Shown piece by piece: positions 10,734-19,884 of a stretch of 64,000 nucleotides of DNA; positions within the stretch are counted from its first letter, which is position 1, and each line of letters starts with the position of its first letter. A model generated the notes under the pieces. That model did not search any database. It was given only the letters and a program-made list of their open reading frames with translations, and was not told the origin of the DNA. Source of the DNA: Haloferax denitrificans ATCC 35960 (GTDB taxonomy: Archaea; Halobacteriota; Halobacteria; Halobacteriales; Haloferacaceae); NCBI RefSeq assembly GCF_000337795.1, contig NZ_AOLP01000010.1, positions 1 through 64,000 of the forward strand, read 5' to 3'. Made by a program: the position numbers and the translations under genes.

Positions 10734-10764
10734 CGACCGCACCGCGCGGTTCGTCTCTCCTTCG

Positions 10765-10772
10765 TTTTTTTT
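10765..10772 (+). terminator. oligo-T terminator after the giant surface gene
   Basis: Run of eight T about 30 bp past the stop codon, in otherwise GC-rich DNA. Haloarchaeal termination commonly occurs at such T tracts. Confidence 0.5.
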
Positions 10773-10848
10773 CGACCGGACCAGCGCCGCCCGCGGTCGG
10801 CGCGGCGAACTGCCTACAAGCTTTTACCACCGGTCAGCAAAACGAACG

Positions 10849-11928
10849 ATGATGCTACGACCCCGCGTCTCGATTCCCGTTCTCGTGGTCGCCGCGATGC
10901 TCCTCGCGGCCGTCGCGCCCCCGGCCGTGGGGGCCAACGGGGACTACGATATCGATATCGACGGCTCCATCGACACCGTCGACAGAACCGTCTCGACCTC
11001 GCAAGGCGAGTTCACCGTCACCCAAGTCGGCCGCGCAGACGCCGGCGACGCCGTTTCGGTCTCCGTGGACGCGCCGAGCGACAGCGACTACACGATCACG
11101 ATTCTCGACTCCGAACAGCGAATCCGGCGGTCCGCGTCGGCGACCGGTGACGCGGACCGCGAGTTCGGCACCGGCGGGCTCGACCCCGGAACCTACGCCG
11201 TCGTCGTCGGCAACCAGTCGACAGAAGAGGTGTACGCCGGCGAACCCCTCGTGATTCGCGCCTACGCGGTCTCGACGCAGGCCGCCGGGAGCGTCGAGCA
11301 GTCGGACGACCTCGACGTGACCGTCGAACTCGACGAGGTCGCGTCGGGCGAGTCAGTCGAGGCCGTGCAGGTCGTCCTCGCGGACGACTCCGAGAACGTC
11401 CGCGTCGACGCCTCGGCGGTCAACGACACGCACTACTCGGCGTCCGTCTCCACCGACGACGTTGATTCCGGCGACTACTCGCTGTACGCGGTCGTCCGCG
11501 GCGACGACCGGGCCCTCGGTGAGAACGAGCTCATCGGCGTGAGCGACGCCTCGACGGTCGAAGTGACCGAACAGACGGACGACACGTCGACGCCCGACGA
11601 GGGCTCCGGCGGTGCTGGCGGTGGCGGCGAGGACGACGCCACGACGACCACCACCGAGTCCGACGACACGTCGACGGCGGCGACCGACACCGCCGAGTCG
11701 ACGGCGACGACCGACGCCGCGGATACCACGGCCGACGACGAGACGGGAGATTCCACCGAGTCGACCGACACGTCGACGGCCCAGACGACGACCGACAACG
11801 TCGTGACGCCCAACGAGTCCACCGCGACGGCCCAGTCGACGACGTCTTCGGAAGTTCCGAACACGGCGCCGTACCTCCTGTTCGGCGCGCTCGTCGTCTT
11901 CGCGGTCGGCCGGCGACTCGTCGGCTAA
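10849..11928 (+). CDS. secreted, C-terminally anchored surface protein
   Basis: 359 residues: signal peptide at 7-29 (VLVVAAMLLAAVAPPAVGA), a beta-rich domain at about 30-240, then a Gly and Thr/Ser/Asp-rich stalk (about 250-335) typical of O-glycosylated stalks. It ends in a single C-terminal membrane segment (APYLLFGALVVFAVG) followed by RR. The end lacks the PGF motif, so it is probably held by this segment and not by archaeosortase A. It follows the giant surface protein in the same direction but after a terminator; a TATA-like CTTTTACC about 27 bp upstream suggests its own promoter. Function unknown beyond being part of the cell surface. Confidence 0.82.
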   Translation: MMLRPRVSIPVLVVAAMLLAAVAPPAVGANGDYDIDIDGSIDTVDRTVSTSQGEFTVTQVGRADAGDAVSVSVDAPSDSDYTITILDSEQRIRRSASATGDADREFGTGGLDPGTYAVVVGNQSTEEVYAGEPLVIRAYAVSTQAAGSVEQSDDLDVTVELDEVASGESVEAVQVVLADDSENVRVDASAVNDTHYSASVSTDDVDSGDYSLYAVVRGDDRALGENELIGVSDASTVEVTEQTDDTSTPDEGSGGAGGGGEDDATTTTTESDDTSTAATDTAESTATTDAADTTADDETGDSTESTDTSTAQTTTDNVVTPNESTATAQSTTSSEVPNTAPYLLFGALVVFAVGRRLVG

Positions 11929-11974
11929 TCAGCGCCCGCGTCACCCGCCGCTTTTTCTTCGCCGCGCCGCCGGG

Positions 11975-12502
11975 CTAGCGCTCCGCGCGCGCTCGCCGAC
12001 GGTCGAGCCGGTTGACCGCCCAGATACCGAACGCGACGGCGGCGAGGGCGTACTGGAAGTTGTACCGCGGGTCGCCGAGCGATTCGAGCACGCGGACCCA
12101 CGGCGGAATCGAGTCCGAGGCGTAGTCGGTCGCCGGGAACAGGGGCCACAGGAGGAACTGCATCGAACCCCAGTCGCCGGCGAGAAGCGCCCGGTAGGTG
12201 TCGCCGAGGTAGTGCGAGAGCGTCGCGACGACGAGGGCGGTCGCGTGCTCGTCGTAGCCCAGTCGGTGGCCGACGCCGACGAGGACGACGAGCACCGGAA
12301 GCATCACGAGAAGCGAGTGGCCGAGCGAACGGCCGCTGACGAGGACGCCGTAGTACGCGAGCGGTTTGTCGATGAGGTCGGGCAACTGCGAGCCGACGAG
12401 CGCGGCGACCAGCGTCCACCCGGTCGGAAGCGGGCGGCGACGGCCGACCCGGAAGAGCGCGACCGAGAGATATCCGAGGGCGAGGTGGCCGATTGGGAAC
12501 AC
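11975..12502 (-). CDS. YdjM-like membrane protein (predicted metal-dependent hydrolase family)
   Basis: 175 residues with about four membrane segments. N-terminal FPIGHLALGYL and the motifs GSQLPDLIDK, SLGHSLL and LSHYLGD place His and Asp residues at membrane edges as in the LexA-binding, YdjM / DUF457 family. The start is GTG (12500-12502). It faces the ABC exporter ATPase gene across about 157 bp. Two relatives lie at 47518-48066 and 48202-48804. The real substrate of this family is not established. Confidence 0.8.
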   Translation of the reverse strand: MFPIGHLALGYLSVALFRVGRRRPLPTGWTLVAALVGSQLPDLIDKPLAYYGVLVSGRSLGHSLLVMLPVLVVLVGVGHRLGYDEHATALVVATLSHYLGDTYRALLAGDWGSMQFLLWPLFPATDYASDSIPPWVRVLESLGDPRYNFQYALAAVAFGIWAVNRLDRRRARAER

Positions 12503-12626
12503 TACCGAGGTGGACGACGCCGAGGCTATTCAACCGTGTGGACGACGCGAGCCGGCGCGCCCCCGCGAATCTGGACGTTCGTCGAGTCGCGTCGGCCTCG
12601 CCCCGTCGGGGCGGCGACCACGCACC

Positions 12627-12635
12627 AAGTATATG
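12627..12635 (+). promoter_or_regulatory. TATA box of the ABC exporter operon
   Basis: AAGTATATG about 29 bp before the ATG at 12660. It decides that start against the longer open frame that extends upstream. Confidence 0.55.
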
Positions 12636-12659
12636 TCACGCCGGGGACCACGTGGCAGT

Positions 12660-13409
12660 ATGTCTGATTCGGTCTCCGAACACCGCCCTCCCGCCGCGGC
12701 GGACTCGGCGGCGACGCTCCGTTGCGAGCAGGTCGTCCGGGAGTACACCCGCGGCTCCGACTCGCTTTTCTCCCGCGGGTCCGACGCCCCGACGGTCCGC
12801 GCGCTCGACGGCGTCTCGATTTCGGTCTCGACGGGCGAGTTCGTCGCCATCGCCGGGCCGAGCGGGAGCGGCAAGTCCACGCTGTTGCACCTCCTCGCCG
12901 CGCTCGACACGCCCACCCGCGGCGACGTCCGCATCGCGGGCACCGACGTCCGGTCGCTGTCGAACCGCGGGCGGACGAAACTCCGCCGCGACACCATCGG
13001 CATCGTCTTCCAGCATTTCCACCTGCTCCCCTCGCTTTCGGCCCGCGGTAACGTCGCGCTCCCGCTCATCGAACGCGGCGTGTCGAAGCGCGACCGACGC
13101 GCCCGCGCCGAAGAACTGCTCGAACGGGTGGGCCTCGGCGACCGCGCCGGCCACAAGCCGGGCGAACTCTCCGGCGGCGAGCAACAGCGCGTCGCCATCG
13201 CCCGCGCGCTGGTCTCCGACCCCGCGGTGCTCATCGCCGACGAGCCGACCGGCGAGTTGGACACCGAGACGGGCCAACGCGTCCTCGACTACATCGAACA
13301 GACCGCCACGGAGCGGGCGGTCGTCGTCGCCACGCACGACGAACACGTCATCGAGCGGGCCGACCGCGTCGTCCGCCTCCGCGACGGCCACGTGGTGAGC
13401 GATGGCTAG
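12660..13409 (+). CDS. ABC transporter ATP-binding protein (MacB/LolD type)
   Basis: 249 residues. Walker [10 protein letters not shown] at about 64-72, Q-loop [12 protein letters not shown], signature [15 protein letters not shown], Walker [13 protein letters not shown] and the switch His in VVATHDEH. The insert-free layout and QHFHLLP match the LolD/MacB group that pairs with FtsX-type permeases. The open frame extends upstream, but the promoter position and the lack of homology there favour ATG 12660. Its stop overlaps the next gene by 8 bp, so ATPase and two permeases form one operon. Probably drives export or extraction of a lipoprotein, peptide or surface component; substrate unknown. 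Confidence 0.93.
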   Translation: MSDSVSEHRPPAAADSAATLRCEQVVREYTRGSDSLFSRGSDAPTVRALDGVSISVSTGEFVAIAGPSGSGKSTLLHLLAALDTPTRGDVRIAGTDVRSLSNRGRTKLRRDTIGIVFQHFHLLPSLSARGNVALPLIERGVSKRDRRARAEELLERVGLGDRAGHKPGELSGGEQQRVAIARALVSDPAVLIADEPTGELDTETGQRVLDYIEQTATERAVVVATHDEHVIERADRVVRLRDGHVVSDG

Positions 13410-14637
13410 GCGACACCGGCTGTTCGGCGTCGTCGGCCTCGCGGGCCGGCGCGTCCTCGGTCGCCTGCGGACCACCTCCTCGAAGCAGGTGCTCCTGAGC
13501 GTCCTCGGCGTCGCCCTCGCCGTGACGCTCATGACGACAGTCAGCGGCATCGCCCTCGGCCTCGGCGCGGAAAACGCCATCCAGAGCGAGGGCGTCGATT
13601 ACTGGGTCGTCCCCGAGGCCAGCACGGCCTCGTCGGTCGCCGTCTCGGTCGGCAGTCCGCAACTCGGCGACACCCACGCGATTACCGACCGGCTCTCGCG
13701 CGACGAGCGGGTGGACTACGCCACGCCGGTCCAGACGCAGTTGGTGACGCTCGCGCCCGAAGGCGGCTCGACCGACGAGTACGTCCTCGCGGCGGGCATC
13801 ATCCCGCCGGAGGAACCCACGTCGGTCGTCGGCGTCTCGACGGAGGCGCTCACGCCGGGGGACCCCCACTACGCCAACGGGAGCTACGACGGTCCCCGAA
13901 CCGGCGAACTCGTCCTCAACGACGCCGCCGCGGAACTGCTCGGCGTCTCGGCCGGCGACGAGGTGACCGCGAGCGTCGGCGGCTCGAAGGCCGCCTTCAC
14001 CGTCGCCGACGTCCGCGAGGGGTCGCTGTCGTCGGGCGTCGGGCCCGTCCCGGTCGCGCTCGTCCACCTCTCGGAACTGCAGACGATGACCGGCTCGACC
14101 GAGGGCGACCTCGCGGACCAACTGCTCGTCAGCACCGACTCGGCGGGCGTCCGGTCCGACATCGAGGCGCTCTACCCGCGGACCTCGGTCGTCACGCAGA
14201 CCGGCCTCGCCGTCCGCGGCGCGTCGACCTCCAGTCTCCCCCTGGCGATGGCCGCCGTCTCGCTCGTCGTCGCCGTCCTCGTCGGCGTGCTGTTCGTCGC
14301 CACGATGATGGGCCTCGAAGTCAACGCGGACCGCCGCAATCTCGCCGTGCTCTCGGCGATGGGCTACCGGACGAGTTCGCAGATGTTGCTCGTCGTCGCC
14401 GAGACGGTGGTCGTCGCCACCGTCGGCGGCGTCGTCGGCGTCGTGGCCGGCATCGGCGGCATCCACCTGACGAACGCGATTACGCGGGAGCTACTCGGGG
14501 TGCAGGTCGCGCTGTTCGACCCGGTGCTCGTCGGCTACAGCGTCGCGGTCGCGGCGCTCATCGGCCTCGTCTCCTCCGTCTATCCGGCGTGGCTCACCTG
14601 GCGGACGCCCACTCTGGAGGCGATGTCGCATGACTGA
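13402..14637 (+). CDS. FtsX-family ABC transporter permease 1
   Basis: 411 residues: N-terminal membrane segment at about 30-50, a large outside domain (about 60-280), then three C-terminal membrane segments (about 285-305, 330-355, 375-395), the FtsX/MacB layout. The extracytoplasmic part has the VSxGDEVTASVGGSKAAFTVADV type fold of the MacB periplasmic core. It overlaps the ATPase gene before it and the second permease gene after it, so translation is probably coupled. Together with the next gene it likely forms a heterodimeric permease. Confidence 0.9.
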   Translation: MARRHRLFGVVGLAGRRVLGRLRTTSSKQVLLSVLGVALAVTLMTTVSGIALGLGAENAIQSEGVDYWVVPEASTASSVAVSVGSPQLGDTHAITDRLSRDERVDYATPVQTQLVTLAPEGGSTDEYVLAAGIIPPEEPTSVVGVSTEALTPGDPHYANGSYDGPRTGELVLNDAAAELLGVSAGDEVTASVGGSKAAFTVADVREGSLSSGVGPVPVALVHLSELQTMTGSTEGDLADQLLVSTDSAGVRSDIEALYPRTSVVTQTGLAVRGASTSSLPLAMAAVSLVVAVLVGVLFVATMMGLEVNADRRNLAVLSAMGYRTSSQMLLVVAETVVVATVGGVVGVVAGIGGIHLTNAITRELLGVQVALFDPVLVGYSVAVAALIGLVSSVYPAWLTWRTPTLEAMSHD

Positions 14638-15949
14638 TGACGACGGTTCGAACCGGAATTCGGACGCGACGGCGAACGGGAACGGGAACGGGAATCGTCG
14701 GGCGACCCCGGAGCCGTCGCGGTCCCCGCGGCTCTCCCGAGTCCGCGCGTCGGCGGGCATCGCGGTCTCACAGCTCTCTCACGCCCGCGGGCGGACGGTC
14801 CTGACCGTCCTCGGAATCACGCTCGCGGTCCTCGCGGCGACGCTTCTGGCCGGGACGGGAATCGGCGTGATACAGACGGGCCAACAGCAGTTCGACGCGG
14901 CGGGCCGCGACGTGTGGATTACCGGCGGCCCGGTCCGGTTCTCGCCGACCGGCGTCGGCGGCTTCGAAAACAGCATCGTCGACGCCCACGGGTTAGACGC
15001 CGAACTGGAGACCCGCGAGGACGTGAAACTCGTCACGCCGATGTCGTTCCAGACGGTGTACGTCAGGTCCAACGACTCCGACTACGAGACGCTCGTCGGC
15101 GTCGGCGCGCCCGCCCGCGGCGGGTCGGTCCAGATTACGAACGGCTCGGGGTTCAGCTCATCGGACGTCCACTACGGCGACGGCGACTACTCCGGGCCGA
15201 TGACCCACGAGGTCGTCATCGACGAGCGGACCGCCGAGATGATGAACGTCTCCGTCGGCGACTCGCTGTACGTCGGCGGCACCACGGGCATCGCCCGCGA
15301 AAACGAGTTCACCGTCGTCGGCGTCTCGCCGACGTTCTCGCGGTTCCTCGGCACGCCGAGCGTCGTGGTCCACCTGAGCGAGCTTCAGGAGGTGACGGGC
15401 TCGACCGGCGCGGACACGGCCACGCTCATGACGCTCACCGTCGCCGACGGGGCCGACCCCGAGGCGGTCGCGGCCGACATCCAAGCGGACTACCCGGACT
15501 ACGACGTGCGGACGAATCAGGAACAGCTCACGGAGATTCTGCGCGACCAGGCGGTCATCATGGCCGCCGGCGGGAGCCTCGTCTTCCTCGCGTTGCTGGC
15601 GGGGCTGGCGCTCAGCGTGAACGTCCTGCTGTCGCACGTCTACCACCAAACGCGGGAGCTCGCCGCGCTGAAGGCGCTCGGCACGTCGTCGTCGACGCTG
15701 TCGCTGACGCTCGTCGTGCAGTCGCTCGTCCTCGGGACGCTCGGCGGCCTGCTCGGGGTGGCGCTGTCGTTCCCGGCCGCGCGCGGGCTGAACCGACTGG
15801 CCCAACTGCTCGTCGGGTTCGGCGACGTGGTCGTCCTCCCGGAGACGGTCCTCGCCGGCGGCTTCGCCATCGCGTTCGTGATGAGTCTCGTCTCGTCGCT
15901 CGCGGTCAGCCGACAGGTAGCCGGCATCCGACCGCTCGACCACCTGTAG
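14630..15949 (+). CDS. FtsX-family ABC transporter permease 2
   Basis: 439 residues. After a 40-residue Asn/Gly/Asp-rich cytoplasmic tail comes a membrane segment at about 58-80, an outside MacB-core-like domain (SVGDSLYVGGTTG, VVGVSPTFSRFLG), and three C-terminal membrane segments typical of FtsX. It is a diverged paralogue of the permease before it (both share HLSELQ and TGST motifs). The gene overlaps the first permease by 8 bp, with GGAGG sequence just upstream as a ribosome binding site. Last gene of the exporter operon. Confidence 0.9.
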   Translation: MTDDDGSNRNSDATANGNGNGNRRATPEPSRSPRLSRVRASAGIAVSQLSHARGRTVLTVLGITLAVLAATLLAGTGIGVIQTGQQQFDAAGRDVWITGGPVRFSPTGVGGFENSIVDAHGLDAELETREDVKLVTPMSFQTVYVRSNDSDYETLVGVGAPARGGSVQITNGSGFSSSDVHYGDGDYSGPMTHEVVIDERTAEMMNVSVGDSLYVGGTTGIARENEFTVVGVSPTFSRFLGTPSVVVHLSELQEVTGSTGADTATLMTLTVADGADPEAVAADIQADYPDYDVRTNQEQLTEILRDQAVIMAAGGSLVFLALLAGLALSVNVLLSHVYHQTRELAALKALGTSSSTLSLTLVVQSLVLGTLGGLLGVALSFPAARGLNRLAQLLVGFGDVVVLPETVLAGGFAIAFVMSLVSSLAVSRQVAGIRPLDHL

Positions 15950-16025
15950 TCGCGGCGTGGCGTCCGGGGGGTTCCCCACCCCCGCAAGCGATAGTTTAGT
16001 TATCCCGCCCCGTCCACGACCGTAC

Positions 16026-16301
16026 ATGGCAACGGCACGACGCGAGCGGTTCATCCGCGCCCAGCTCGCCTGGATGCTCGGCGCGACGCTCGTCTTGGTC
16101 CTCCTCGACGCGCTGTCCTACGAGCTGGTGTTCGTCGTGTCCCTCATCGGTTTCCTCGTCGTCGTCGAACTCACCGCGCCGGTCGCGGTGACGCCCGCGT
16201 GGCGGCGGCGGCTCCTGTGGCTCATCGGCGGCGGCCTCGTCGCCTTCGGCTACATCGTGGTCAGACGCATCCTCGACATCCTCCCGCCGGGGGTGTTCTG
16301 A
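16026..16301 (+). CDS. small membrane protein preceding the DUF4350 gene
   Basis: 91 residues with three predicted membrane segments (about 15-30, 32-55, 62-82). ATG 16026 is chosen because upstream in-frame sequence is not membrane-like and holds the promoter region (GATAGTTTAGTTATC near 15989-16003). It directly abuts the DUF4350-like gene (the stop is followed at once by its GTG), so they are one operon. No function known; probably a helper subunit of the envelope cluster. Confidence 0.72.
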   Translation: MATARRERFIRAQLAWMLGATLVLVLLDALSYELVFVVSLIGFLVVVELTAPVAVTPAWRRRLLWLIGGGLVAFGYIVVRRILDILPPGVF

Positions 16302-17207
16302 GTGCGCCTCGGCTCCCGCGAGGTCGGCTATCCGCACCTGTTGGCGGCGGCGCTCCTCGTCGCGATGCTCGTCGGCGTCGGCGTCGGCGCGGGCACCTCG
16401 TCGTCGACCTACGGCGCGTTCAACGCCGCGTGGGACGGCGGCTCGGGCATTCGCGGCGTCGCCTCGGACGCGGGTGCCGAGACGCAGGTCGTCTACAACA
16501 CCACCGAGTACGAGACGGTCGACCCGGCGGGCACCGTCGCGTTCGTCATCTCGCCAGAGCGGGGCTACACCGACGCCGAGGCCGCCCGCATCGAGTCGTT
16601 CGTCCGCGCCGGCGGCACCGTCGTCGTCGCCGACGACTTCAGGCCGCACGGGAACGACCTGCTCGCCCGACTGGGCGCGTCGGCGCGCATCGACCGGACG
16701 CCGCTCCGCGACGACCGCCACCAGTACCGCGCCGGCGCGCTCCCGGTCGCCACACGCGTCGCCGCCGACCCGCTCACCCGAAACGTGACGCGACTCACAT
16801 TGAACCACCCGGCGACGGTGACGGCGAACGAAAGCACCGTTCTCGTCCGCTCGTCGAACTTCTCGTATCTCGACCGCGACGACGACGGCGAACTGGACGA
16901 CGCCGAGACGCTTCAGTCGTACCCCGTCGTGACGGCAGAGCGCCTCGGCGCGGGCGACGTGGTCGTCGTGAGCGACCCCAGCGTGTTCATCAACGCGATG
17001 CTCGACCGGCCGGACAACCGGGCGTTCGCGGCGGCGCTCGCGGCCGACCGACAGACCGTCGTGTTGGACTTCTCGCACGCCGAGGAGCGCCCGCCCCTGC
17101 AGGTCGCGCTTCGGGCGCTCCGGGGCTCGGCCGGATTGCAACTCCTGTTCGGCGGCCTCGTCGTCGGCGCGGTCGCGCTCGTCGCCCGGCGGGGACGGCT
17201 CTCGTAG
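16302..17207 (+). CDS. DUF4350-like membrane-anchored protein
   Basis: 301 residues, GTG start directly at the previous stop. One membrane segment at about 14-32, an outside domain at about 40-260 with a Rossmann-like pattern (TVAFVISPERGYTDAEAARIESFVRAGG, then VVVADDF), and a C-terminal membrane segment at about 275-295 with RR after it. This is the DUF4350 layout, often found beside MoxR, DUF58 and DUF4129 genes as here. The role of the family is unknown; glutamine-amidotransferase-like folding has been proposed for it. Confidence 0.78.
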   Translation: MRLGSREVGYPHLLAAALLVAMLVGVGVGAGTSSSTYGAFNAAWDGGSGIRGVASDAGAETQVVYNTTEYETVDPAGTVAFVISPERGYTDAEAARIESFVRAGGTVVVADDFRPHGNDLLARLGASARIDRTPLRDDRHQYRAGALPVATRVAADPLTRNVTRLTLNHPATVTANESTVLVRSSNFSYLDRDDDGELDDAETLQSYPVVTAERLGAGDVVVVSDPSVFINAMLDRPDNRAFAAALAADRQTVVLDFSHAEERPPLQVALRALRGSAGLQLLFGGLVVGAVALVARRGRLS

Positions 17208-17271
17208 GCCGTCGAGGCGCTCGGGGGCGCGGTCGGCCCGCCGTCCGTCTCGCGGGCTCGCCGAGACCGCA

Positions 17272-17279
17272 GTTATATG
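17272..17279 (+). promoter_or_regulatory. TATA box of the moxR gene
   Basis: GTTATATG about 29 bp before the ATG at 17305. moxR therefore appears to have its own promoter although it follows the DUF4350 gene. Confidence 0.55.
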
Positions 17280-17304
17280 TGGTCGCCGTCCCGACTGTTG
17301 CCAT

Positions 17305-18294
17305 ATGAGTGCTCCCGAAGAGGTCTACGAGGCCATCCTGGACGAGACGTCGCAACTCCTCGTCGGGAACGAAGACGCGATAGAGGCGCTCACTATCGCG
17401 TTGCTGACAAACGGGCACGTCCTCCTCGAAGGGGTTCCGGGCGTGGCTAAGACGACTATCGCCAACCTGTTCGCACACGCCGCGAACCTCGACTACCAGC
17501 GGATTCAGATGACGCCCGACGTGTTGCCGGCCGACATCACGGGCACCCACATCTACCGCGAGAACCTCGGCGAGTTCGACCTCCAGCGGGGGCCGGTGTT
17601 CTCGAACGTCGTCCTCGCCGACGAGATAAACCGCGCAACGCCGAAGACGCAGTCGGCGCTCCTCGAAGCGATGGAAGAGGGGCAGGTGACAATCGAAGGC
17701 GAGACGCTCAAGCTCCCCTACCCGTTCATGGTCGTCGCCACGCAGAACCCAATCGAGTACGAGGGGACGTTCAACCTCCCGGAGGCCCAGCGCGACCGCT
17801 TCCAGTTCAAGGTCGTCGTCGACATCCCCGACCGGGCCGACGAGCGGGAGATTCTCGAACGGTTCGACCGCTCGCCGTCGCTCAAGCCCTCGGACATCTC
17901 GAACGTCATCGACGACGCCGACATCGGGGAGGCCCGGCAGGTCGTCACGAGCGTCCACGTCGACGACAAGGTGTTCGACTACATCCTCGACCTCGTCGGC
18001 GCGACGCGGACGCACGCCGCGGTCGACTTCGGCGCGTCGCCCCGCGCCTCGCTGGCCTTCCTGCGGGCCGGGAAGGCCGCCGCGGCGATTCGCGGCCGCG
18101 ACTACGTGATTCCGGACGACGTGAAGCGACTGGCTCCGATAATCATGTCACACCGCCTCGTCCTCGGGACCGAGGCAGACATCAGCGGGCGCGATCCCCG
18201 AGACGTCGTCGAGGAGGTCGTCGACACCGTGCCGACGCCCGAAGTCGGTCTCGACGAGTCGACGGCGACCTCGGTCGCGGGCGACGACGACTGA
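17305..18294 (+). CDS. moxR: MoxR-family AAA+ ATPase
   Basis: 329 residues. Walker A GVPGVAKTT at about 46-54, Walker B VVLADEINR at about 100-108, sensor-1 ATQNP, arginine-finger region AQRDRFQFK, and the C-terminal lid. MoxR ATPases act as chaperones that remodel or insert cofactors into partner proteins, usually VWA or DUF58 proteins coded nearby; a DUF58 protein is encoded convergently at 19885-21339. The last 15 residues are acidic and low in complexity. It ends only 11 bp from the stop of the convergent gene. Confidence 0.93.
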   Translation: MSAPEEVYEAILDETSQLLVGNEDAIEALTIALLTNGHVLLEGVPGVAKTTIANLFAHAANLDYQRIQMTPDVLPADITGTHIYRENLGEFDLQRGPVFSNVVLADEINRATPKTQSALLEAMEEGQVTIEGETLKLPYPFMVVATQNPIEYEGTFNLPEAQRDRFQFKVVVDIPDRADEREILERFDRSPSLKPSDISNVIDDADIGEARQVVTSVHVDDKVFDYILDLVGATRTHAAVDFGASPRASLAFLRAGKAAAAIRGRDYVIPDDVKRLAPIIMSHRLVLGTEADISGRDPRDVVEEVVDTVPTPEVGLDESTATSVAGDDD

Positions 18295-18305
18295 GCGCGA
18301 GTCGG

Positions 18306-19376
18306 CTATCGCTCGTCGGTTTCTGCTTCTGCTTCTGCTTCTGCTTCTGCTTCTGCTTCTGTTTCTCCAGTCACCGGTATTTCGACCTCGCGAGCTGTCT
18401 CCGACCCCGAATCCACGGACGACTCGTTGCCGTCCGCGTCACCGTCGCCGTCTTCGACCTCCCACCGGCAGGTGACGGCGAAGTCCGTCTCCTCGCCGGC
18501 GGTGACCTCTGTGACGACCGGCGCGTCGAGGCCGCGGGCGGCGACCACGGCGACGAACGACGCGACGGGCGTGTCGAACGTCTCGGCCGAGGCGAATCGG
18601 CAGTTTTCGACGCGAACCGTCAGGCGACCGTCCGCGGCGTCCGTCTCGGCGGTCGCGGTCTCGGCGAGTTCGAACAGCTCCACGAGGGCGTCGGTCGCCT
18701 GTCGCGCCAGCGTCTCGGGGTCGTCGCCGAGCGGGCCGTCGAGGCTCCGTGCGAACTCGTCGAACAGGCCGCCGCCGCTCGGGTCGAACGCGACGCCGCG
18801 GGTCAGTTCGTCGTCGGTGACGACGAAAGTGTCGCGGAGCGACTCGGCGTCGGGAAGGGCGTAGTCGCGGTGCTCCGGGACGAACAGGCGAACGCTGTCG
18901 CGCGCCTCGTCGGGGACGTAGACGGCCGCGTCCTGCAGGCCGAGTTCGTCGACGACGGCGGCGTGGTTGCGCGCGTGCGCGCCGAACACGGACGACCCGA
19001 CACTGACGGGGATGAATCGCTCGGGGGTGAGATACCGCGTCACCGCGGCGGCGAACAGCCCGATAGCGCCGAGGACGACGAGCGTCTCCCGGACGGGCGG
19101 AAACAGCGCGCCGCCGATGAGGCCGGCGACGCCGAGTCCGGCCAGCGCGACGGCGGTCTGTCGATACCGGCCCGTTCGGAGCGCCTCGTAGCGCTGTCTG
19201 AGCCGGGCGTTCTCGCGTCGGAGGGTGGCGAGTTCGCCGCGGGCGTCGTCCGCCTCGTCGGTGCTCGGTCGCCTGTCGCCGCCGCCATCGCCGGTGGCGG
19301 CCGAAACGACGGCGCGGGCGTCCCCGTTGGTCAACGCCGACTCCCGGTCCCGGTCGCGGGCGTCGTCCGCGCTCAT
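18306..19376 (-). CDS. membrane protein of the MoxR/DUF58 cluster with Glu-Ala repeat tail
   Basis: 356 residues. N-terminal acidic region, a short coiled coil at about 50-70 (ELATLRRENARLRQRYEAL), two membrane segments at about 75-115, a globular domain at about 120-310, and an unusual tail of alternating Glu and Ala encoded by a TTCTGC hexamer repeat. The ATG at 19374-19376 overlaps the stop of the preceding gene (ATGA). Family not known to me by function; related proteins sit next to DUF58 genes in haloarchaea. Likely works with the DUF58 protein at the membrane. Confidence 0.78.
   Translation of the reverse strand: MSADDARDRDRESALTNGDARAVVSAATGDGGGDRRPSTDEADDARGELATLRRENARLRQRYEALRTGRYRQTAVALAGLGVAGLIGGALFPPVRETLVVLGAIGLFAAAVTRYLTPERFIPVSVGSSVFGAHARNHAAVVDELGLQDAAVYVPDEARDSVRLFVPEHRDYALPDAESLRDTFVVTDDELTRGVAFDPSGGGLFDEFARSLDGPLGDDPETLARQATDALVELFELAETATAETDAADGRLTVRVENCRFASAETFDTPVASFVAVVAARGLDAPVVTEVTAGEETDFAVTCRWEVEDGDGDADGNESSVDSGSETAREVEIPVTGETEAEAEAEAEAEAETDER
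18321..18368 (+). repeat. hexanucleotide microsatellite (TTCTGC)n inside a coding region
   Basis: Six perfect TTCTGC units at 18321-18356, followed by TTCTGT and TTCTCC variants. On the minus strand it encodes alternating Glu-Ala at the C-terminus of the 18306-19376 protein. Gain or loss of units would change tail length without frameshift. Confidence 0.9.
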
Positions 19377-19879
19377 CGCTCCGCCTCCGTCGCGTCGACG
19401 AGGCCGAGCGCGACGCGCTCGTAGCGGTGGAGTCCGTAGGCGACCGCCGCCGCGAGGACGGCGGCGACCAGCGCGGCCTGCCACGCCCACCGGAGCGTCG
19501 TCCACAGCGCCCACGCGACCCCGAGGGCGACGACGTAGCCCGCCGCCAGTCTGGCGAGCCGAGCGCGGTCCGGCGGCCGCTCGTACGCGGCGCTCGCGAG
19601 GAGCGGGAACGCGGCCAGTTGCGTGGCTCCGAGCGCGACGAGGCCCGCGTCTCCGAACAGCGAGACGGCGGTCAGTTGGGCGACGACGAACGCGAGCGGT
19701 CCCTCGCTCGCCGCCGCCGCGACGAGGACGAAGCCACCCGCGGCGACCCCCCACAGCCCGTCTGTCAGGCTCACCGCGAGGGTGAAACAGAGGACGCCCG
19801 CCGCGTCCATCGGGGTGAGCTCGTTCGCGTCCAACACGGTTCGAATCGTCCGTTCGCTCTGGTTCACAGGTGTCTCCAT
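19373..19879 (-). CDS. multi-spanning membrane protein of the MoxR/DUF58 cluster
   Basis: 168 residues starting METPVNQSER, with about five hydrophobic segments between 27 and 155. The start ATG (19877-19879) lies 5 bp after the stop of the DUF58 gene and the stop overlaps the next ATG, so all three minus-strand genes form one operon. No recognisable catalytic motif. It probably forms a membrane complex with the DUF58 protein and the downstream membrane protein. Confidence 0.75.
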   Translation of the reverse strand: METPVNQSERTIRTVLDANELTPMDAAGVLCFTLAVSLTDGLWGVAAGGFVLVAAAASEGPLAFVVAQLTAVSLFGDAGLVALGATQLAAFPLLASAAYERPPDRARLARLAAGYVVALGVAWALWTTLRWAWQAALVAAVLAAAVAYGLHRYERVALGLVDATEAER

Positions 19880-19884
19880 CGGTA

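Noticed and set aside
5859-10742. 1627-residue minus-strand open frame
   Set aside because: Antisense to the giant surface protein. Very Arg-rich, no domain, and the plus-strand protein has clear signal peptide, repeats and PGF-CTERM end.
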